The notes beneath the pieces are model-generated. The model had not been told where the DNA came from, ran no database searches, and saw nothing but the letters and a program-made list of their open reading frames with translations. This document shows, in pieces, positions 1-4,999 of a stretch of DNA of 5,860 bases; the stretch's first letter is position 1, and every line of letters starts with the position of its first letter. The translations under genes were made by a program, and so were the position numbers. This DNA comes from a bacterium (GTDB lineage Bacteria > Chlamydiota > Chlamydiia > Chlamydiales > JAFEGQ01), in NCBI GenBank assembly GCA_021809305.1, contig JAKBAF010000091.1, forward strand, positions 1 to 5,860, written 5' to 3'.

Positions 1-1
1 C

Positions 2-955
2 CAGCATCGATCAATTTCCGGCGCCCAAATCGATGTCTTCTTCGAACTAAAATATTCAGATCTCCAGCTCATTAAAATTACTATAAAAAACAACAAGATC
101 TCTGTCAGGAATCCGTTTGCTAATGAGAGTGGCTTGAGTTATAGAACCAGGTCCTTTCTCACCTCGTTAAGACGCCTCTCTAAAGTTCTCTCCCTATCCG
201 ATGCAGTTCTACTTATCTCGCTACATGATGGACTGGGCTCAAAAGAGACTGTTCCGCTTTTTGCAATGTCTAAGAAAAAAGATATGGAAGGGGTGATTCT
301 GATACCCGATTTTGAATCGATAAAAGAAAAGTACCAAGTATTAGCAGGTCAGGATATTACTAAATTTGAAATCCCCTGGAACAAAAAACACTCTTGCTTG
401 ATGTGGCGAGGGTCTACTGCACAGAGAGCTCTAAATGACATCAATACTCTAATCAATCAGGATAATTTTTCGCTCTTTACACGAGTGCGACTCTGCGAGC
501 TATCTAAGCAATTCCCACACCTGATTGATGCGAAATTTACGTTTTACACTCAGGGAGGTGAATCGATTCCTTACCTAAAAACCTTTCGAGGAAAACAGGT
601 GAGTTACGAAGATCAGCTCCGCTATAAGTATCAGATGCTGATTGATGGGAACACCTGCTCTTACTCTGCATCGGGATGGAGGTTCTTTTCGGGCTCTCTT
701 GTTTTCAAGCCCGATTCACCTTGGATCCAGTGGTACTATGGGGCTTTGAAGCCCTATGAGCACTACATTCCTGTGCGCGAGGATCTGCACGATCTGATTG
801 AACAGATCATCTGGGCGAAGAACAATGAGGCTGAAGCCGAACAGATAGCGCGTAATTGTCGCCAATTTGCACTCACCCATTTGACTAGCACCGACAGCCT
901 TGTCTACCTTTACTACCTTATCGAAAGATATAGCCAGCTGCTATCTGACAACTAA
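2..955 (+). CDS. CAP10/GT90-family glycosyltransferase (lipopolysaccharide-modifying type), 5' end outside the window
   Basis: The reading frame is open from base 2 to the TAA at 953-955, giving 317 visible residues. The TTG at 134 is the first start-like codon but not a believable start, because in-frame sequence upstream of it also looks like protein of this family and no Shine-Dalgarno site precedes it. The gene therefore starts left of the window. Family features, numbered from the first full codon: an ISLHD stretch near 72-76, the WRGST motif at 135-139 that marks CAP10 domains, a KYQMLIDG segment at 209-216 followed by a Ser-rich strand ending in SGSLVFK, and WYYGALKPYEHYIPV at 244-258 followed by a DL motif. 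GT90 enzymes transfer sugars, for example xylose or glucose, to glycans, lipopolysaccharide or proteins; donor and acceptor cannot be told here. The first half is clearly AT-richer than the end. The fold family is well supported; the substrate is unknown. Confidence 0.85.
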   Translation, partial: QHRSISGAQIDVFFELKYSDLQLIKITIKNNKISVRNPFANESGLSYRTRSFLTSLRRLSKVLSLSDAVLLISLHDGLGSKETVPLFAMSKKKDMEGVILIPDFESIKEKYQVLAGQDITKFEIPWNKKHSCLMWRGSTAQRALNDINTLINQDNFSLFTRVRLCELSKQFPHLIDAKFTFYTQGGESIPYLKTFRGKQVSYEDQLRYKYQMLIDGNTCSYSASGWRFFSGSLVFKPDSPWIQWYYGALKPYEHYIPVREDLHDLIEQIIWAKNNEAEAEQIARNCRQFALTHLTSTDSLVYLYYLIERYSQLLSDN

Positions 956-1497
956 GCGCCGCCAGGTTGCGGATGAGCCTTGCAATAGGCGGCGTAACGC
1001 TTGTTCCACTCTTCCATGGTCGTATTTTTCTTTAAGTAGGCAGCCATCCCTTTGCGACTGCACAACAGCTCGTTGAGGCTATCTCTTGTCGGGTCTTTGT
1101 TTGACCAAACTTTCACGCCTTCGCATGAGGTCGCAGCGGTGCCACCAATAGCTGCTATGCCAAGGCCTGCCGTCCACGCCCCGCACCAGAGCCCTACAAC
1201 ACCGATGCCAGCGGAGAGGAGAAGCCGGAAGCCGGTGGATCCGACATCACGCCACACCTGGATAATTCCAAAGATACAACCCACCGTAAGGGCACCCGCT
1301 AGGAGAGAGAGCGGTGCACAAACTAAAGCAACGCCCAATGCCTGTCGCAATTCGTGCTTGTGCTGAGCATAAACCCTGGCACTTTTCCGTATTGCAGCAA
1401 GGTTTTCCAGCGTAGGCTCAGCCTGTTTTCTTTCCGGGGGCAAGGTACCGCCGCCATCATAATTTATTGGCTGGTGCAACCCTGCTTCACGCTCCAT
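952..1497 (-). CDS. Small membrane protein with two paired hydrophobic helices; Inc-like candidate
   Basis: I do not recognise this 181-residue protein by sequence. It has a polar, Pro/Gly-containing N-terminus (1-30), a basic helix-prone stretch (about 30-52), two long hydrophobic segments (about 53-80 and 91-118) separated by a roughly 10-residue turn with charged residues (VWRDVGSTGF), and a charged C-terminal tail (about 129-181). It has no cleavable signal peptide. Six cysteines are present (60, 74, 105, 125, 146, 172). A pair of helices joined by a short turn, with both ends on the same side, is the hallmark of chlamydial inclusion membrane (Inc) proteins, which are type III secreted; this function is inferred from shape and context only. 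The start is firm: GGAGGT lies 6 bases before the ATG. The stop overlaps the end of the convergent glycosyltransferase gene by 4 bases. An ordinary small inner-membrane protein is the main alternative. Confidence 0.75.
   Translation of the reverse strand: MEREAGLHQPINYDGGGTLPPERKQAEPTLENLAAIRKSARVYAQHKHELRQALGVALVCAPLSLLAGALTVGCIFGIIQVWRDVGSTGFRLLLSAGIGVVGLWCGAWTAGLGIAAIGGTAATSCEGVKVWSNKDPTRDSLNELLCSRKGMAAYLKKNTTMEEWNKRYAAYCKAHPQPGGA
957..994. terminator. GC-rich hairpin at the convergent gene junction
   Basis: A perfect 7-bp stem, CGCCGCC (957-963) with GGCGGCG (988-994), encloses 24 bases in which TTGC (967-970) can also pair with GCAA (982-985). It sits just past the stop of the glycosyltransferase gene and inside the last codons of the opposite-strand gene. 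Neither strand has a T-run after it, so it is not a standard intrinsic terminator. It may still slow or end converging transcription, or be a by-product of the Pro/Gly-rich coding sequence. Confidence 0.25.
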
Positions 1498-1503
1498 ATC
1501 TTT

Positions 1504-1509
1504 ACCTCC
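1504..1509 (-). promoter_or_regulatory. Shine-Dalgarno site of the two-helix membrane protein gene
   Basis: On the minus strand this reads GGAGGT, 6 bases before the ATG at 1497. It is a near-perfect site and fixes the start codon. Confidence 0.8.
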
Positions 1510-1531
1510 AATACACCTTTTTGATACTCAA

Positions 1532-1540
1532 ATAATAGCA
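1532..1540 (-). promoter_or_regulatory. Possible extended -10 promoter element for the membrane protein gene
   Basis: The minus strand reads TGCTATTAT, an extended -10 (TGn) with a 5/6 match to TATAAT, within a very AT-rich stretch (about 1520-1575). No good -35 hexamer stands 16-18 bases upstream. Transcription would begin near 1525, leaving a leader of about 27 bases. It suggests that this gene can be transcribed separately from the oxygenase gene upstream. Confidence 0.35.
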
Positions 1541-1562
1541 TATAAATATAAACTATTTATAA

Positions 1563-1589
1563 AGACTTATATTGAGTAGAAAGAAGTCT
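1563..1589 (-). terminator. Weak stem-loop downstream of the carotenoid oxygenase gene
   Basis: AGACTT (1563-1568) and AAGTCT (1584-1589) can form a 6-bp stem with a 15-base loop. On the minus strand it is followed by a T/A-rich stretch (TTATAAATAG) rather than a clean T-run. Its place 17 bases past the oxygenase stop fits a terminator, but the stem is short and AT-rich. Confidence 0.25.
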
Positions 1590-1605
1590 CAGGGCAAGGT
1601 AGATA

Positions 1606-3048
1606 TTAAAAAGCCCTTTCAAAGAACTCGCCATGCAATCCTACTGGAATGGCGAGCGGAACCTCTGCGCGGGCAACCTCTTTGAAGGTCGTAGCATCGA
1701 GAACAAGAAGGAAGGTGTGGCTACCCGAGGCATCGAGAACAACAGCCAGGACGACACCCTCATCCTCTCGCGTAGCCCCTGGGGCTGCGATAAAGAGAGG
1801 CTCTCCGGGACAACAGCCAGACTGAGACCATGGGATAACGGTGTGGGCTTTGGTATCAATTTTAACAAGAGAGCGCCCCCTTCCCTGCTCAAGTGGCGAA
1901 TCAAGATCGGTTGCATAGAGATAGGTGTAGTTACGGGCATCATAGGCGGGGTTAATGCGCGGGAGCTCAACATTAAGAGGAAGCAAAGTTGAAGAGGTAA
2001 TGGAGGTGCCATCTAATGCAAGTGAGTAGCGCATCAATTTAGAGGCTCCGGCATCGGAGGGGTAGCGATCTGCAAATGCAAAATCCGCTATGGCATCGAT
2101 TGCGGTAGCATCTTTGTAGGTAAAGAGATCAACGTGAACAACGCCCTCTTCTTCAAAGGCGTTCACCGTGTGAAAGAAGAAGAAGGGTTCAGCTACCCAG
2201 GAGCCTACAAATTTGCCGGTTTGGCGATGGAAGAGATGGAAATGGGTCCCCCGCTCTGGCCGCCACTCAAAATTACGTATAAAGGGGCGCGTTGAGAGGA
2301 GTAGCTTTCGTGGATTGACAACGAGTGGCTGCTCAATCAGGATGGCGTACGATTCGGTAAGGCTAAAGCTGTGCATATAGGAGGGTTCTGAAACCTCCAT
2401 TTGCGCAAAGACCCGCCGCTCTAACTTCGCACCCTCTTTGATCTGGTAGAACTGGTAGCGACACTTGCGGCCAAATTCAACCAGATAGCCAATAGTTGCC
2501 TGCTCTTTAGCATCGTAGTGAGGGTGAGCCGAGCCGGCTGCCCTGTTTTTTCGGAGAGGGTCGTCAAACTCAAGAAGACCGAGTGTGCCGAGTGTGGAGA
2601 GATCGAAGCGCACCGGAAGTGGCAGGTCGGTGAGGGCCACATACTCCCCTGCAATTTTTGCCACGTTGACATTTGCATTGGGAATCGAACCTTTCTCAGA
2701 GGAAAAGGGTCTAACAAGCGCTGTCATAAATCTGGAAAAGCGCGTCCCACAGGGGTCCGCTGCAAACATCTCGTAGTCGAGCCGTCCCTTCTCGAAGACT
2801 CGCTTATAGGCCGCAGAGCGAAGATAGCGATTGCAATAGGAGACCTCTCCCCCATGAAATGAGAAGGCGTGGAGCATTGCAAGCCCATCAAACCAATGGC
2901 TCAATGCGCGCTCGCCCACCGTAAACTTTGCTGGACCGTTGCGCACCAGTGTGCCTTCGAGCCAGCTCGGGAGGTTGCCGTGAATGGCTAGCTTATCGTA
3001 ATTGAATTCTTCATTGAGGTCTTGATAGTGGGGTGCTCGAGGCTCCAT
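1606..3048 (-). CDS. Carotenoid cleavage oxygenase, BCO/RPE65-type (beta-carotene oxygenase-like)
   Basis: This complete 480-residue protein is a seven-bladed-propeller, Fe(II)-dependent carotenoid/apocarotenoid oxygenase of usual family length. The four iron-binding histidines are visible: H175 (SAHPHYD), H226 (SYMHSF), H293 (after four Phe) and H472 (GLHGEFF, near the C-terminus). Two of the three second-shell glutamates known from RPE65 appear as E361 (ELPRIN) and E416 (GEPLF); the third position seems to be Asp141 (ALTDLP). Other family features are GTLVRNGPAKF (32-42), HWFDGLAMLH (51-60) and EDEGVVLAVV (428-437). DPC at 98-100, followed by RFSRFM, resembles the PDPCK region of animal BCO/RPE65 proteins. 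The family cleaves a polyene double bond with O2, for example making retinal from beta-carotene; the substrate here is unknown. No signal peptide or membrane helix is seen. AGGGAGA lies 5-6 bases before the ATG. The gene is divergent from gatC. Confidence 0.93.
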   Translation of the reverse strand: MEPRAPHYQDLNEEFNYDKLAIHGNLPSWLEGTLVRNGPAKFTVGERALSHWFDGLAMLHAFSFHGGEVSYCNRYLRSAAYKRVFEKGRLDYEMFAADPCGTRFSRFMTALVRPFSSEKGSIPNANVNVAKIAGEYVALTDLPLPVRFDLSTLGTLGLLEFDDPLRKNRAAGSAHPHYDAKEQATIGYLVEFGRKCRYQFYQIKEGAKLERRVFAQMEVSEPSYMHSFSLTESYAILIEQPLVVNPRKLLLSTRPFIRNFEWRPERGTHFHLFHRQTGKFVGSWVAEPFFFFHTVNAFEEEGVVHVDLFTYKDATAIDAIADFAFADRYPSDAGASKLMRYSLALDGTSITSSTLLPLNVELPRINPAYDARNYTYLYATDLDSPLEQGRGRSLVKIDTKAHTVIPWSQSGCCPGEPLFIAAPGATREDEGVVLAVVLDASGSHTFLLVLDATTFKEVARAEVPLAIPVGLHGEFFERAF

Positions 3049-3053
3049 CTCTT

Positions 3054-3060
3054 TCTCCCT
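3054..3060 (-). promoter_or_regulatory. Shine-Dalgarno site of the carotenoid oxygenase gene
   Basis: The minus strand reads AGGGAGA, about 5 bases before the ATG at 3048. It supports this start and the N-terminus MEPRAPHYQD. Confidence 0.75.
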
Positions 3061-3100
3061 TTAATAGAGAGAGTGGCGCATCACTTGTTAAAATAAAACT

Positions 3101-3129
3101 TTTATATGCACCCAAGTGCATGTTGAACA
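3101..3129 (-). promoter_or_regulatory. Possible promoter of the carotenoid oxygenase gene
   Basis: On the minus strand TATAAA (3106-3101) is a 5/6 match to a -10 box, with TGTTCA (3129-3124) at 17-base spacing as a weak, 3/6 -35 box. It would start transcription about 45 bases before the ATG. A 6-bp inverted repeat (3106-3121) fills most of the spacer, where a repressor could bind. The call rests on motif matching by eye. Confidence 0.3.
3106..3121. promoter_or_regulatory. Inverted repeat ATGCAC-CCAA-GTGCAT, possible operator
   Basis: A perfect 6-bp inverted repeat with a 4-base centre lies in the divergent spacer between the oxygenase gene and gatC. It sits between the possible -35 and -10 boxes of the oxygenase promoter and just left of the possible -35 of gatC. 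Size and symmetry fit a dimeric regulator site, but a repeat this short can also occur by chance. Confidence 0.3.
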
Positions 3130-3152
3130 GATAGCCTACCCTATGCTAACCT
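3123..3152 (+). promoter_or_regulatory. Possible promoter of the gatCAB operon
   Basis: TTGAAC (3123-3128) is a partial -35 match. TGCTAACCT (3144-3152) gives an extended TGn followed by TAACCT, which keeps the most conserved -10 positions (T1, A2, T6); the spacing is 18 bases. Some promoter is expected in this 144-base spacer because gatC is the first gene of its operon, but these boxes are weak. Confidence 0.3.
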
Positions 3153-3172
3153 CCCATCGATTAGAGGTCAGC
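3145..3172. repeat. Imperfect 9-bp inverted repeat ahead of gatC
   Basis: GCTAACCTC (3145-3153) and GAGGTCAGC (3164-3172) pair over 9 positions with one A/C mismatch around a 10-base loop. It ends 8 bases before the gatC Shine-Dalgarno run and overlaps the possible -10 box. In RNA it could be a leader hairpin; in DNA, an operator. Confidence 0.35.
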
Positions 3173-3179
3173 CAATTTA

Positions 3180-3185
3180 GGGGAG
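3180..3185 (+). promoter_or_regulatory. Shine-Dalgarno site of gatC
   Basis: GGGGAG ends 7 bases before the ATG at 3193. It supports that start, and the N-terminus MAHLDRESL fits the family. Confidence 0.75.
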
Positions 3186-3192
3186 TCAATTA

Positions 3193-3492
3193 ATGGCGCA
3201 TCTGGACAGAGAGAGCTTAGCCAAATTAGCCGAGCTTGCGCGCATCGCCATCTCCTTGGATGAGGAGGAGAGACTCCTTAAGGACCTTGGCAAAATCTTA
3301 AGACACGTTGAGCGTTTGACCTCCCTTGATACAAGTGGCGCCCCCCCCTTCCGAACGGTTCTCCCAGAGCTTGTTAATGTGATGTGCGAAGATGAGGTGG
3401 GTGAGGTCTTAAGCCGCGCCGACTTTTTAGCCAACGCACCCGCTCACATCGGTGGAATGATTCGCGTCCCCCCCATTTTAAAGCAGTCTTAA
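3193..3492 (+). CDS. gatC: Glutamyl-tRNA(Gln)/aspartyl-tRNA(Asn) amidotransferase subunit C
   Basis: This 99-residue protein has the usual length and layout of GatC. Two N-terminal helices (about 5-43, LDRESLAKLAELARIAI and onward) are followed by a Pro-containing linker (50-58) and the C-terminal signature LANAPAHIGGMIRVPPIL (79-96), matching the family pattern of LANAP, then Gly, then VPxxL. GatC has no catalytic site; it wraps around and stabilises the GatA-GatB pair in the cytoplasm. The gene is first in the gatC-gatA-gatB operon, with gatA 34 bases downstream. The coding sequence contains two runs of C: eight at 3341-3348 (residues A50-P51-P52) and seven at 3468-3474 (V92-P93-P94). A one-base slip in the first run would end the protein after about 61-62 residues. 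The identity is also secured by its neighbours. Confidence 0.95.
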   Translation: MAHLDRESLAKLAELARIAISLDEEERLLKDLGKILRHVERLTSLDTSGAPPFRTVLPELVNVMCEDEVGEVLSRADFLANAPAHIGGMIRVPPILKQS

Positions 3493-3514
3493 CCACATTC
3501 TCGCCACTCGTTGT

Positions 3515-3519
3515 AAGGA
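3515..3519 (+). promoter_or_regulatory. Shine-Dalgarno site of gatA
   Basis: AAGGA lies 7 bases before the ATG at 3527, in the 34-base gap after gatC. The gap holds no terminator-like hairpin, so cotranscription with gatC is likely. Confidence 0.65.
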
Positions 3520-3526
3520 AAAGAAG

Positions 3527-4999
3527 ATGGAAGAGCTTTCAGCGCTTGAGATCCGCGAAAAGTTTATTCGGGGAGAGCTCTCCGCTCGTGAGATCGTTGA
3601 TGCCGCGTTAAAGCGCATTGATGCTTTAGAGCCGCACATCGACGCCTACCTCTCACTGCTTCCCGAGCGGGCCTATAAAAAGGCCGATGAGCTAGATAGC
3701 AAGCGCCGTAAAGGCGAGCCTCTTGGGAGGCTAGCTGGGGTGCCCGTCGCGATCAAAGACAACATTCACATCCAAGGCGAGATCACCACATGCGCCTCGA
3801 AATTTCTCTCCAACTACCGCGCCCCCTTTGACGCCACAGCCACAGCTCTGCTCGAAGCGGAAGGGGCAATTCCGATTGGCAAGACCAACCTCGATGAGTT
3901 TGCCATGGGCTCTACAACCGAGAATTCGGCCTATAAGACAACGAAAAACCCATGGGACCTTAAATGCACTCCGGGCGGCTCATCTGGTGGATCGGCTGCA
4001 GCTGTTGCCGCCCGCACCGTGCCTCTCTCCTTTGGGAGCGATACCGGAGGATCCATTCGTCAGCCCGCCGCCTTCTGCGGGATTGTCGGCTTTAAGCCAA
4101 CGTATGGGAGGGTCTCGCGAAATGGCCTTGTCGCCTTTGCCTCATCGCTCGATTGCATCGGCCCACTTGCCACATCCGTTGCCGACTGCGCCTTGGCGAT
4201 GGAGATCATTGGCAGCCACTGCTCACGTGACGCAACAAGCTATCTGCTCCCAAATGATGAGCTCCTCTCCCATCTTGGGGCAGGAGTAAAGGGGACACGG
4301 ATTGGAGTACCCAGGCTCTTTGTTGATCAGCTGGAGGGCGAGCCGCGCAGCAACTTTGAGGCATCCCTTACCACACTACAATCCCTTGGCGGCGAAATCG
4401 TAGATATCCCCCTAAAAACGCTCGACCACTCCATCGCTATCTACTACATCTTAGCCGCAGCTGAAGCCTCAACAAACCTTGCAAGATTCGATGGAATCCG
4501 CTACGGGATGCGCTCAAGCAGAGCTGAGACCCTCGATGAGGTCTATTCCCTCAGCAAGGATGAGGGGTTTGGGTTCGAGGTCAAGCGTCGCATCCTTCTT
4601 GGCACCTTCGTCCTCTCGTCGGGCTACCAAGAGGCCTACTACCGCAAAGCGCAAGGAGCACGCGGACTGATGATTGAAGAGTTTAAAAGGGCCTACGAGA
4701 GCTGCGATGCAATTGCCCTTCCCACAACGCCGACGGCCACCTTTGAGCTCGGATCGATCCAAGACCCACTCCAGCTCTACCTTGCAGACCTCTTTACGAT
4801 CTGCGCCAACCTAGTAGGGCTGCCAGCCATCAGTATTCCTTCGGGCTTTTCTGAGGCAGGACGTCCCTTTGGCCTGCAAATTCTTGGGCCTCAAAAGGGT
4901 GAGCGAAAGGTCTTCCAAGTGGCCCATGCCTTTGAGGAGGCCACTGGCTATTCCCGAGCAAGGCCGCCATTGATAAGAGAGGGAGGGCACGCATCATGA
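3527..4999 (+). CDS. gatA: Glutamyl-tRNA(Gln)/aspartyl-tRNA(Asn) amidotransferase subunit A (amidase/glutaminase subunit)
   Basis: This complete 490-residue amidase-signature enzyme has normal GatA length. It hydrolyses glutamine and passes the ammonia to GatB, which uses it to amidate the misacylated tRNA. The Ser-cisSer-Lys triad is intact: K77 in AIKDN, S152 in GGSSGGS and S176 in DTGGSIRQP. These sit two positions before the Staphylococcus aureus GatA residues K79, S154 and S178. Further family features are DEFAMGSTTENSAY (123-136), GFKPTYGRVSR (188-198), RRILLGT (354-360) and DLFT (421-424); the last two carry the Arg and Asp that contact glutamine in known structures. The STTENSAY motif and the gatC/gatB neighbours separate it from general amidases. 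The stop overlaps the gatB start (ATGA, 4996-4999), which points to coupled translation. Confidence 0.98.
   Translation: MEELSALEIREKFIRGELSAREIVDAALKRIDALEPHIDAYLSLLPERAYKKADELDSKRRKGEPLGRLAGVPVAIKDNIHIQGEITTCASKFLSNYRAPFDATATALLEAEGAIPIGKTNLDEFAMGSTTENSAYKTTKNPWDLKCTPGGSSGGSAAAVAARTVPLSFGSDTGGSIRQPAAFCGIVGFKPTYGRVSRNGLVAFASSLDCIGPLATSVADCALAMEIIGSHCSRDATSYLLPNDELLSHLGAGVKGTRIGVPRLFVDQLEGEPRSNFEASLTTLQSLGGEIVDIPLKTLDHSIAIYYILAAAEASTNLARFDGIRYGMRSSRAETLDEVYSLSKDEGFGFEVKRRILLGTFVLSSGYQEAYYRKAQGARGLMIEEFKRAYESCDAIALPTTPTATFELGSIQDPLQLYLADLFTICANLVGLPAISIPSGFSEAGRPFGLQILGPQKGERKVFQVAHAFEEATGYSRARPPLIREGGHAS
4981..4987 (+). promoter_or_regulatory. Shine-Dalgarno site of gatB inside gatA
   Basis: GGGAGGG lies 8 bases before the gatB ATG (4996), within the last codons of gatA. 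With the 4-base stop/start overlap it fixes the gatB start and suggests that the two subunits are made in balanced amounts. Confidence 0.75.

Noticed and set aside
134..136. TTG as the start codon of the first gene
   Set aside because: The frame is open to the left edge, the 44 upstream codons look like coding sequence, and no ribosome-binding site precedes the TTG.
1052..1366. Plus-strand open frame of 104 codons antisense to the two-helix protein
   Set aside because: Its Pro/Arg-rich translation has no family features and no good ribosome-binding site, whereas the opposite frame has coherent helices and a near-perfect site.
1591..1617. AGGGC/GCCCT pair as a terminator of the oxygenase gene
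   Set aside because: Only 5 bp with a 17-base loop, partly within the coding end, and no T-run follows on the minus strand.
2174..2189. GAA-type short repeat as a possible phase-variable tract
   Set aside because: On the coding strand it encodes the FFFF stretch before iron ligand H293; it is only a few units long and whole-codon changes would not shift the frame.
2518..2862. Plus-strand open frame of 114 codons inside the carotenoid oxygenase gene
   Set aside because: It is opposite conserved oxygenase sequence; the Cys/His spacing looked faintly zinc-finger-like but follows from the reversed oxygenase codons.
3828..4289. Plus-strand open frame of 153 codons inside gatA
   Set aside because: It is a shifted frame over the GatA catalytic core with low-complexity Pro/Ser/Leu translation.
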